A stretch of 64,000 bases of DNA. It comes from Herbaspirillum sp. alder98 (GTDB lineage Bacteria; Pseudomonadota; Gammaproteobacteria; Burkholderiales; Burkholderiaceae_D). The notes under the pieces were generated by a model. The model saw only the letters and a list, made by a program, of their open reading frames with translations, was not told the DNA's origin and ran no database searches. Within the stretch, counting starts at the first letter, position 1, and each line of letters opens with the position of its first letter. Below are positions 49,285 through 57,722 of this stretch, piece after piece. A program made the translations under genes and the position numbers. The DNA is taken from positions 496,001 to 560,000 of the forward strand of contig NZ_JAIUCY010000003.1 of the NCBI RefSeq assembly GCF_020179755.1. The letters run 5' to 3'.

Positions 49285-51075
49285 TTAGAACAGGTCGGCG
49301 TCCAGCGCCATGAGGCTGGCCGAGCCGGAACGCGCCTGACGGATCAGCATCGCGGTTTCCGGCAACAGGCGCGCGAAGTAGAAGCGCGCCGTGGCCAGCT
49401 TGGCGGTATAGAAACTATCGCCCGAGTCCTGCTTGGCAAGGGCGATCCTGGCCGAGCGGGCAAACAGCCAGGCAAAGACCAGGTGGCCCACCACGCGCAG
49501 GTAAGGCACGGCAGCGGCGCCGGCTTCATCCTGGTTGGCGAACGATTTCATGCCGATTTCCATGGTCAGCTTGCTGACCTTGTCACCGATGTCGGCCAGC
49601 GGCGTGATGAATTCGGACATGGCCTCATCCGTGCCGTGCTCTTCGACGAAGGCCTGGATCAGCGCACCGAACTTCTTGAGCTTGGCGCCGTTGTCCATCA
49701 GCACCTTGCGTCCCAGCAAGTCGAGCGACTGGATGGTGTTGGTGCCTTCATAGATCATGTTGATGCGGGCGTCGCGCACGTACTGCTCCATGCCCCACTC
49801 CGAGATATAGCCATGGCCGCCGTAGACCTGCAGGCACTCGGAGGTAGCGCTCCAGGCGTTGTCGGTCAGGAAGGCCTTCACCACCGGCGTGAGCAGGGCG
49901 ACGATGTCGCCGGAATCACGGCGCACCTGCTCGTCGGTATGGGTCAGTTCGCGATCAAGTTCAAGCGCGACATACGAACAGAACGCGCGGCCACCTTCGG
50001 CATAGGCACGGGCGGTCAGCAGCATGCGGCGCACGTCGGGATGCACGATGATCGGGTCGGCTGCCTTCTCGGGCGCCTTGATGCCGGACAGGCTGCGCAT
50101 CTGCACCCGATCCTTGGCATAGGTCACGGCGTTCTGGTAGGCCACTTCGGTCAGGCCCAGGCCCTGCATGCCAACGCCCAGGCGCGCCGCGTTCATGAAC
50201 ACGAACATCGCCTGCAAACCCTTGTGCGGCTGGCCGATCAGCCAGCCGGTGGCGCCGTCCAGGTTCATCTGGCAAGTGGCGTTGCCGTGGATGCCCATCT
50301 TTTCCTCGATGGCGCCACAGGTGATCGGGTTGCGACCGCCCAGCGAGCCATCGGCGTTGGGCAGGAACTTGGGCACGATGAACAGCGAGATGCCCTTGGA
50401 GCCCTGCGGTGCGTCCGGCAGGCGTGCCAGCACCAGATGCACGATGTTGGCCGACATATCGTTTTCGCCGGCCGAGATGAAGATCTTGTTGCCGGTGATC
50501 TTGTAGCTGCCGTCGGCCTGCGGCTCGGCCTTGCTGCGCAACAGGCCCAGGTCGGTGCCGCAATGCGATTCGGTCAGGCACATGGTGCCGGTCCATTCGC
50601 CCGAGATCAACTTGGGCAGGTACAGCTGCTTCTGCTCGTCGGAGCCATGCGCGTGCAGGCATTCATAGGCGCCATGCGACAGGCCGGGATACATGGTCCA
50701 GGCCTGGTTGGACGAATTGAGCATCTCGTAGAACGAGTTGTTGAGCACCAGCGGCAAACCCTGGCCGCCGTATTCGGTGTCGCACGCCAGCGCCGGCCAG
50801 CCGGCCTCGACGTACTGCTGGTAGGCTTCCTTGAAACCCTTAGGCGTGGTGACGCTCTTGGTCTCGCGATCGAAATGGCAGCCTTCGCGGTCGCCCGAAT
50901 GATTCAGCGGAAACAGCACCTGCGCGGTGAACTTGCCGCCCTCTTCCAGCACCTGGTCGATCAGTTCACGGTTGGTATCCGCATGCGGCGGCAGGTCTTT
51001 CAAGACCTCTTCGACGTTGAGCAGCTCGTGCAGCACGAACTGCATATCGCGAATGGGGGCTTGGTATTGGGGCAT
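49285..51075 (-). CDS. Acyl-CoA dehydrogenase (long, C-terminal-extended type)
   Basis: 596 residues, the longer FadE-like or DmdC-like form with a C-terminal extension. It has an N-terminal helical domain, then MCLTESHCGTDLGLLRSKA (FAD/substrate strand) and ITGNKIFISAGEND. The catalytic Glu is in INMIYEGTNTIQSLDLLGRK. It introduces the 2,3 double bond in acyl-CoA, passing electrons to ETF. The gene is read after a TetR regulator with only 23 bases between, so the operon is TetR - dehydrogenase - bifunctional enzyme - thiolase. Confidence 0.93.
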   Translation of the reverse strand: MPQYQAPIRDMQFVLHELLNVEEVLKDLPPHADTNRELIDQVLEEGGKFTAQVLFPLNHSGDREGCHFDRETKSVTTPKGFKEAYQQYVEAGWPALACDTEYGGQGLPLVLNNSFYEMLNSSNQAWTMYPGLSHGAYECLHAHGSDEQKQLYLPKLISGEWTGTMCLTESHCGTDLGLLRSKAEPQADGSYKITGNKIFISAGENDMSANIVHLVLARLPDAPQGSKGISLFIVPKFLPNADGSLGGRNPITCGAIEEKMGIHGNATCQMNLDGATGWLIGQPHKGLQAMFVFMNAARLGVGMQGLGLTEVAYQNAVTYAKDRVQMRSLSGIKAPEKAADPIIVHPDVRRMLLTARAYAEGGRAFCSYVALELDRELTHTDEQVRRDSGDIVALLTPVVKAFLTDNAWSATSECLQVYGGHGYISEWGMEQYVRDARINMIYEGTNTIQSLDLLGRKVLMDNGAKLKKFGALIQAFVEEHGTDEAMSEFITPLADIGDKVSKLTMEIGMKSFANQDEAGAAAVPYLRVVGHLVFAWLFARSARIALAKQDSGDSFYTAKLATARFYFARLLPETAMLIRQARSGSASLMALDADLF

Positions 51076-51098
51076 GGCTGTCTCCGATGGTCTTGGGT

Positions 51099-51797
51099 TC
51101 AGGCTGCTTTCTTGGCAACCGATTTGGAATTCTTGGGGGTGCTGGCGGTGTCGCTGCTGCCGGTCGGGCGATAACTCTCGATAAGGCGCCCGAAACTGGC
51201 CTGGGCGCGATCGACGCTGCCCGGGATATTGAGGAAGCGGGCATCGTGGTGCAACGCCAGGATCAGGCCGTAGATCTCGTAGACCATCAGGCCGACATCG
51301 AGGTCGGCCCGCAGATGGCCCTGTTCGACGGCCTGCTTGATGCTGCGCTCAAGGGCGTCGCGCCAGGCTTGCACCATCGCTACCAGGTGGTCGCGTATGG
51401 CGCCCGGACGATCGTCATACTCGACCGCGCCGCTGATGTAGATGCAGCCCAGTGCGATTTCCACCGTCACCTGCTTGACCCAGCGCGCAAACATGCTCTG
51501 CAACCGGGGCAGGCCACGGTGTTCCTTGATGGATGGGTAGAACACGTCTTGCTCGAAACGGGTGTGGTACAGGCGCACCACCTCGATCTGCAGGTCTTCG
51601 CGTGAGCCGAAATGGGCAAACACGCCGGACTTGCTCATCTTCATCTTCTCGGCCAGCAAGCCGATGGTGAGCCCCTCGAGGCCGTCACGGCTGGCCAGTT
51701 CCAACGCGACATCGAGGATCGCCGCCCGGGTCTGCTCGCCCTTGCGCAAAAACTTGGGCCGCGCGATGGCGGCACTGGACTTGCTGGTCTCGTTCAT
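51099..51797 (-). CDS. TetR-family regulator of the beta-oxidation operon
   Basis: 232 residues from ATG 51797. An N-terminal TetR HTH (about 22-70: TRAAILDVALELASRDGLEG, LTIGLLAEKMKMSKSGVFAH, FGSREDLQIEVV) is followed by a helical ligand domain and a Lys-rich tail. It is the first gene of the fatty-acid operon and probably represses it, with acyl-CoA as the expected inducer as in known TetR-type fatty-acid regulators of betaproteobacteria (FadP-like). That assignment is inference from position. Confidence 0.88.
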   Translation of the reverse strand: MNETSKSSAAIARPKFLRKGEQTRAAILDVALELASRDGLEGLTIGLLAEKMKMSKSGVFAHFGSREDLQIEVVRLYHTRFEQDVFYPSIKEHRGLPRLQSMFARWVKQVTVEIALGCIYISGAVEYDDRPGAIRDHLVAMVQAWRDALERSIKQAVEQGHLRADLDVGLMVYEIYGLILALHHDARFLNIPGSVDRAQASFGRLIESYRPTGSSDTASTPKNSKSVAKKAA

Positions 51798-51903
51798 TGT
51801 TATCTCTTTGATATCAGCGCCCGTCCTCGGGCTGCCGGCAGTTCCGTGCGCCGGGCGCCGGGACCTTTTCATGCGTTTTTTTCAGCGCATTGAATATATT
51901 CGA

Positions 51904-51911
51904 ACGATCGT
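51904..51911. promoter_or_regulatory. TetR operator candidate
   Basis: A perfect ACGATCGT palindrome inside AATATATTCGAACGATCGTA, in the AT-rich leader about 107 bases before the TetR start. Palindromes of this type are used by TetR regulators of fatty-acid genes. The 192-base gap (51798-51989) holds no gene. Confidence 0.4.
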
Positions 51912-51989
51912 ACTATTATTCATCGCCATCCAAATGTCAAACGAAATTCGGCGAAGCAGCGGATGCTTCATTTTCCTGATGGCAAGAGA

Positions 51990-52421
51990 TCATTCGGCGC
52001 CGGGCGCGGCGCTGCCCAGCAGGTCGTGGGCGTCCAGCAGAGCATAGACGATTGTGGGGATTTCCTCGAGCCGCTTGCGGATGGCGGCAGGGACGGTCTG
52101 GCGGGTCTTGTGGCACAGGCCGGGTTGATCCAGCAGGCGAATCTGCAGTCCGCGTACGGTACGCACTTCGCGTGCCACCGGCACGATCTGCAGCACGATG
52201 CCCAGGTTGCGCTGCATCAGCATGCCCACCCGCTGCAGATCGTCGAAGGTGTCGATGCGACCGATGCGCTCGATCAGGCGTTTTTCTTCGTCGCGGGTCA
52301 GCATCAGCACCCGTGCGGCGGGTGCATGCAGGTCGTCCAGCAACTGCTCGCGCTCGCACTTGCATGCGCCGGGCGGGCACTCCTTGCGGATCGGTTGCTG
52401 GAACAGGGCTGCCTGAGACAT
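51990..52421 (-). CDS. Conserved hypothetical protein with CPPGACKC motif
   Basis: 143 residues from ATG 52421 (or 145 from 52427). I do not recognise the family. The N-terminus has KECPPGACKCEREQLLDD, three Cys in eleven residues that could bind metal or an iron-sulfur cluster. The rest is helical and charged (RDEEKRLIERIGRIDTFDDL, QRVGMLMQRNLGIVL). No signal peptide or membrane segment. It lies between the TetR gene and the Hsp15 gene and is not obviously tied to either. Confidence 0.7.
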   Translation of the reverse strand: MSQAALFQQPIRKECPPGACKCEREQLLDDLHAPAARVLMLTRDEEKRLIERIGRIDTFDDLQRVGMLMQRNLGIVLQIVPVAREVRTVRGLQIRLLDQPGLCHKTRQTVPAAIRKRLEEIPTIVYALLDAHDLLGSAAPGAE

Positions 52422-52489
52422 TCGCACCTTCTGTTATAAGACTGGCCGGAGATCTGCCGCTATCTTACAACGCTGCGTGGCTCAGCAAT

Positions 52490-52867
52490 TCATTCCGAGG
52501 AGCGATCCAGCAGGCGCCGGTCGCGTTTGGTCGGACGCCCCTTGAGCTGGGAAGAAGGTTCGCGAAACAGGCGATGCTGCTCGGCGCTGGCTGCACGGCG
52601 CTGGACGCTGTCTTCGGTTTCGTTATAAAGCGTGGCGGCGATGGCGGCCGAGCCGCGCTTGTCGGCAATACCGACGACCTGCACCTGCCATTCGGTGGCG
52701 CCGTTGTCGATCGCCAGCAGGTCGCCCGGCTTGACGCTATGGGCGGGCTTGGTGCGTTCACCGTTGAGCTTGACGCGACCGCGCTCGATGGCCTCGGTGG
52801 CCAGCGAGCGCGTCTTGAAGAAACGCGCAGCCCAGCACCATTTGTCGATGCGGGTGGTATCAGTCAT
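52490..52867 (-). CDS. hslR: Hsp15-type S4-domain RNA-binding protein
   Basis: 125 residues from ATG 52867. An S4 domain occupies the first 65 residues (RIDKWCWAARFFKTRSLATE, AIERGRVKLNGERTKPAHSV, KPGDLLAI). A basic C-terminal tail (QLKGRPTKRDRRLLDR) follows. Hsp15 binds 50S subunits with stalled nascent tRNA after heat shock. Length and motifs match the family. Confidence 0.9.
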   Translation of the reverse strand: MTDTTRIDKWCWAARFFKTRSLATEAIERGRVKLNGERTKPAHSVKPGDLLAIDNGATEWQVQVVGIADKRGSAAIAATLYNETEDSVQRRAASAEQHRLFREPSSQLKGRPTKRDRRLLDRSSE

Positions 52868-52896
52868 AAGCAATTCATTCAGCGTGTGATGCCAGC

Positions 52897-52922
52897 CGTC
52901 GCCCCGGCCCAGGCCGGGACGA
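52897..52922. repeat. REP-like hairpin, third locus
   Basis: CGTCGCCCCGGCCCAGGCCG (52897-52916) continues into GGACGA. The stem CCCGGCC/GGCCGGG matches the copies at 11843 and 49238. It lies between the Hsp15 start and the thiolase stop. Confidence 0.65.
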
Positions 52923-52934
52923 TTGGCCACAAAC

Positions 52935-54110
<1,176 letters not shown>

Positions 54111-54230
54111 AATTCGCTCCTTTTATTGATTGTCAGGAAGACCACTGCACGGCCATCCATCGGAAACCCGGACGGCCATCTTAGTCCATTTCATGATGAA
54201 TGGCGATATGGTGGATTTTCGGTATTGGCC

Positions 54231-55394
54231 TCAGGCGTCGCGCCCTAATGTGATGACGTGGATCACCGCGCGGTACAGCAGGAAGGCGGCGCCATAACCG
54301 GCCCGCTTGTACCAGGGCACATGGGCGAAATCGGACAGGTGCACGACATGCGCATGGGCGGTGCCGGCTTCGATCTCCTGGCGCAGGTACTGGGCAAAGG
54401 CGGCATCCTGGATCACCACGTTGGCCTCCTGGTTGACGAACAGCGAGAGCCCATCGAAATTGCTCGAGCCGACCGTAGACCAATGGTCGTCCACCACCGC
54501 CACCTTGGCGTGCAACTGGGTCTTGGTGTATTCGATGATGCGCACACCGGCGCGCAGGAGCTTGGGATAGAACGAATGGGCTACCGCGTCCTGCATCGCA
54601 AACTGCCCTACCCCCAGCAGCAGGGTCACCCGCACGCCACGCTGCGCAGCCTCTTCCAGCGCGCGTCGCATCTTGCGCCCGGGTGCAAAATACGGATTGG
54701 CCAGGAAGGCGCTTTCGCGCGCCCGTCCCAGCGCCTGCAGATAGGCGCGCTGGATGGTGCGCCGGTTGCGAAAGTTATCGCGCACCACCAGCGCCGCCTG
54801 GGCGCCGTGATGCACCGGAATCGACAGCACGTGGCGCAGCCGCTTGAAGTTTTCCCAGCGCGCCTTGAGCTTCATGTGCCCCACCCGCAACCACTGCGCT
54901 TCCATCTCGCGATAGATATCGAGCACCAGGCCGCCGGTGATGCGCACGGCAAAGTCCCAGCGCGGGGCCGGCAACGGAATCGCCTGCCCGCTGTCGGAGA
55001 TGAAATCGTCATTGATATTGAGGCCCCCCACAAAGGCGACCTGGCGATCCACCACGCACAGCTTGCGGTGACTGCGGGCCACGCCGCGCCGGAACCAGGG
55101 ATTGAAGGAGCGATGCTGCACGCCGGCGGCGGCAAAGGATTGCTTCAACTGCGCACTATGGGCGCGCCCGGTGCCGGTCCAGTCGGTGATGACATACACC
55201 ACCACCCCGCGCGCGGCGGCCCGTTGCAGGGCGTCGCGCACCAGCACGCCGGTGTCGTCGATGGCGAAGATATAGGTTTCGAGATAGATCTCGACGCGCG
55301 CGGCCTCGATGGCGGCGATCAGCGCAGGATAGTAGGCGGCGCCGCTGTGCAGCAGCGCGACCTCATTGCCATCGGTGAAATTGGGGTGGCGCAT
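54231..55394 (-). CDS. clsB: Phospholipase D/cardiolipin synthase (ClsB-like)
   Basis: 387 residues with two HKD motifs: HRKLCVVDRQVAFVGGLNIND and HAKVAVVDDHWSTVGSSNFDGL. No N-terminal TM helices, which separates it from ClsA and fits ClsB; a hydrophobic C-terminal segment (AAFLLYRAVIHVITLG) may attach it to the membrane. It should make cardiolipin or transfer phosphatidyl groups. It is followed on the same strand by other genes of unrelated function, and preceded by the EEP gene 62 bases away; ClsB and EEP proteins often co-occur (ybhP-clsB in E. coli). Confidence 0.9.
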   Translation of the reverse strand: MRHPNFTDGNEVALLHSGAAYYPALIAAIEAARVEIYLETYIFAIDDTGVLVRDALQRAAARGVVVYVITDWTGTGRAHSAQLKQSFAAAGVQHRSFNPWFRRGVARSHRKLCVVDRQVAFVGGLNINDDFISDSGQAIPLPAPRWDFAVRITGGLVLDIYREMEAQWLRVGHMKLKARWENFKRLRHVLSIPVHHGAQAALVVRDNFRNRRTIQRAYLQALGRARESAFLANPYFAPGRKMRRALEEAAQRGVRVTLLLGVGQFAMQDAVAHSFYPKLLRAGVRIIEYTKTQLHAKVAVVDDHWSTVGSSNFDGLSLFVNQEANVVIQDAAFAQYLRQEIEAGTAHAHVVHLSDFAHVPWYKRAGYGAAFLLYRAVIHVITLGRDA

Positions 55395-55455
55395 GCAGGA
55401 CTTTTGATTGGACTTGAAAACAGTCGGGATGCGTCGAGACCGGAAAATACACAGT

Positions 55456-56247
55456 CTACGTCAGGTGCAGCTCACTGATGATCGGTGCGTGATCGGACAG
55501 CCGTGCCCAGGGACCTTCGCTGAGCACCTCGGCCTTGTGCACCTTGAAGCCGCGCAGGTAGATCCGGTCCAGTCGCAACCACGGCAGCATAGCCGGGAAG
55601 GTGCGCGCGGGACGGATCGGCGTCGACAGCCCACCCAGGCGACGCAGCCCGTTCATCAGCCCCTTGGTGACAGGCTGGTCGAACACTTCCTGCACGCCGA
55701 TGCGCTGGTAAAGCATCTTGCTCAGCTGGTTGGTCCAGTCATTGAAATCACCGGCGATGATCAGCGGCGCATCGGGCGGCGACGACGACCGCACGGCCTC
55801 GATCAGCGCTGCCGTCTGGCGTCGCCGGCCACCGGCGAACAGGCCCAGGTGCACCACGTAGCAATGCACCTCGACGCCATCGACCGGCACCACGCAGTGC
55901 AGGATGCCGCGCGACTCGTACGAGTGGTCCGACACGTCCTGGTTGCGGAACGACGAAATGGCGAAGCGCGAAATCAGCGCATTGCCGTGATGCCCGTGAT
56001 CGTAGACGGCGTTCATGCCGTAGGCCGAATGATGGGTCTCGCCGGCCAGGTATTCGTGCTGGCCCTGCTGCGGCCAGTTGGAGGTGTGACGCAAGGCATT
56101 CAGGTCGTGCCGGCCCTGCACCTCCTGCAGGAACAGGATGTCGGCATCGAGCTGGGCCAACGCCTGCTTCAGCGCCAGGATGCGGGGCCGACCGCCGAAC
56201 GAGGTGACGCCCTTGTGGATGTTGTAAGTCGCAACGCGCAGCTTCAT
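55456..56247 (-). CDS. Endonuclease/exonuclease/phosphatase family hydrolase (YbhP-like)
   Basis: 263 residues from ATG 56247. EEP fold motifs are LRVATYNIHKG (Asn), the Glu in ILFLQEVQG, the His and Asp in PLIIAGDFNDW, and the terminal SDHAPIISEL. It sits directly upstream of the ClsB-like gene, as ybhP does before clsB in E. coli, so a role in phospholipid or phosphodiester metabolism is plausible. AAAGG lies upstream of the start. Substrate unproven. Confidence 0.88.
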   Translation of the reverse strand: MKLRVATYNIHKGVTSFGGRPRILALKQALAQLDADILFLQEVQGRHDLNALRHTSNWPQQGQHEYLAGETHHSAYGMNAVYDHGHHGNALISRFAISSFRNQDVSDHSYESRGILHCVVPVDGVEVHCYVVHLGLFAGGRRRQTAALIEAVRSSSPPDAPLIIAGDFNDWTNQLSKMLYQRIGVQEVFDQPVTKGLMNGLRRLGGLSTPIRPARTFPAMLPWLRLDRIYLRGFKVHKAEVLSEGPWARLSDHAPIISELHLT

Positions 56248-56297
56248 GTGAGCAACCTTTCTTGTGTTCTTGTCCGGCTCGCCACCTGGCCGCGCCA

Positions 56298-56801
56298 CTA
56301 ACTCCGCATGAAGCTCGGCAATTGCAGGATGGCTTCGGCGTTGGAAGGCGAAAAACAGCGATCCGCTGCTTCACGATAGGGCAACCATTGGTAACGCGTG
56401 TGTTCGCGCGGCGCCAGCGTGACCGGTATCTCACGCGGCACCAGCAGCCCGAAGACATGTTCGGTATTGCGTGTCACCCCGGGCGCATAACGATGCCGCC
56501 AGACAGGATAGATTTCGTAGACATTGGAAAGTTGCCAGTCGCACAAATTGGCGCCGGGCACGGTCGATCCGTCAGCGTGTCCTGATTCTACGCTGCCGCC
56601 GGCAACTGTTATGCCGGTTTCTTCCTGCACTTCGCGTCGGGCAGTCTCTGACAAGTCTTCCTGCAGGGTGTCGCGGGAACCGGTCACCGATTGCCAGAAA
56701 CCGGCCTTGTCCGTGCGCTCGATCAGCAGCACCTCGTATTGCGCGGTATGGATAACGACTAATACCGATTCGGGGATCTTGTAAGGTTTGGGTTGCATCA
56801 T
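56298..56801 (-). CDS. nudB: Dihydroneopterin triphosphate pyrophosphatase (NudB-like NUDIX)
   Basis: 167 residues from the first of two adjacent ATGs (56801, 56798), with GGATGG upstream. The Nudix box reads GSRDTLQEDLSETARREVQE then ETGI; the REVQEETG catalytic core is intact, but there is one extra residue between the first Gly and Glu compared with the canonical GX5E. The opening KIPESVLVVIHTAQYEVLLIERTD and the length match NudB, which removes pyrophosphate in folate synthesis. It precedes the EEP gene by 50 bases. Confidence 0.88.
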   Translation of the reverse strand: MMQPKPYKIPESVLVVIHTAQYEVLLIERTDKAGFWQSVTGSRDTLQEDLSETARREVQEETGITVAGGSVESGHADGSTVPGANLCDWQLSNVYEIYPVWRHRYAPGVTRNTEHVFGLLVPREIPVTLAPREHTRYQWLPYREAADRCFSPSNAEAILQLPSFMRS

Positions 56802-56885
56802 CTGCCATCCGGAGTGCGATGACCGGCACTTGTAGCTACGTGCCGGAAAAGACACATTGTATCGGCTGTCGGCGGCAAGCGAGCG

Positions 56886-56911
56886 GCCACCGGCAGCATG
56901 CTGCCGGTGGC
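56886..56911. terminator. 26-bp perfect palindrome after sigma-factor gene
   Basis: The arm GCCACCGGCAGCA is mirrored exactly (centre at 56898/56899). It starts 19 bases beyond the sigma-factor stop and has no following T-run on either strand. A stable hairpin probably terminates or protects the transcript. Confidence 0.55.
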
Positions 56912-56930
56912 GCATATATCGGGATCGCGA

Positions 56931-57563
56931 CTATTGCCTCGGCTTCGGCAGCGACGAACGGCTCCGATGGTGGCTGGCACCCGCAAACGCATGCTGGCCG
57001 ATGTGCTCGGCGCAGTAGTCCAGCGCCTGGCGCAGCGCGGCGTCGACCGTGCGCAATGAAATGCCGTAGCGCGCCGCTACCTCCTGGCGACTCATCTCGT
57101 CGATGCGCAGCGCCACCAGCACGCCTCGGTGGCGACGGGGCAGGCGTAGCAAGGCGCGTTCGAAGGCGGCCAGCTCCGAGCGCGCGGTTGCAATCTTCTC
57201 GGGCCCCGGAGCCTGGTCGACAAGACGCTCCAACTCGGATTCAGGCTCGGCCACCGTTTGCCACGGGCGGTCGCAGCGCAAGCGGTCCACGGCCGCATTG
57301 CAGGCCATGCGATAGAGGTAGGCTTCAGGGTTCTGGACTGATGCCGGCAATATGTGTGACTCCAGGCGCAGCCAGGTGTCGTGCAAGCATTCGCTGACCA
57401 TGTCGGCGCAGCCGAGGCGGCGCGCCAGCCGGCGTTTCAGGTGCTCGTAGTTCCCGATCAGGAAGTCCTGCAATTCGGTGCACCGCTGCGCGCCGTGCGC
57501 AAACGTCGCGGCTGCTTCGTCCCAAGACGATGTCTCCTGGTCATGCGGGATGTTCAAGTCCAT
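56931..57563 (-). CDS. ECF-type RNA polymerase sigma factor (FecI-like)
   Basis: 210 residues from ATG 57563 (MDLNIPHDQETSSWDEAAAT); a longer frame upstream is not sigma-like. Region 2 (IGNYEHLKRRLARRLGCADM, VSECLHDTWLRLES, YLYRMACNAAVDRLR) and region 4 (LRLPRRHRGVLVALRIDEMS, RQEVAARYGISLRTVDAALR) are both present. FecI-type factors usually have a FecR anti-sigma gene next to them; none is adjacent here. It lies downstream of, and in line with, the giant exoprotein gene. It may be regulated by it or control its expression. Confidence 0.85.
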   Translation of the reverse strand: MDLNIPHDQETSSWDEAAATFAHGAQRCTELQDFLIGNYEHLKRRLARRLGCADMVSECLHDTWLRLESHILPASVQNPEAYLYRMACNAAVDRLRCDRPWQTVAEPESELERLVDQAPGPEKIATARSELAAFERALLRLPRRHRGVLVALRIDEMSRQEVAARYGISLRTVDAALRQALDYCAEHIGQHAFAGASHHRSRSSLPKPRQ

Positions 57564-57666
57564 GTCGATCTGCCCAGGGTTTGACTCACGTCGCCGCACG
57601 CCGCCGGACCTGCGACGGGTGCCAACAAGGTGCAAGTCCATGTACGGATGCCGGATCGGGCACACC

Positions 57667-57698
57667 CCGTCCCGAGCCGTAAAACAGGCCCGGGGCGG
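57667..57698 (-). terminator. Imperfect hairpin between exoprotein and sigma-factor genes
   Basis: CCGTCCCGAGCC (57667-57678) and GGCCCGGGGCGG (57687-57698) form a 12-base stem with one mismatch and one wobble around an 8-base loop. There is no T-run, so readthrough into the sigma-factor gene is possible. Confidence 0.45.
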
Positions 57699-57722
57699 GC
57701 AGTCCCGCCACGTGCTACCTGG

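Noticed and set aside
56886-56911. Perfect palindrome considered as an operator
   Set aside because: GC-rich, directly after a stop codon and not near a start; an mRNA end hairpin explains it better.
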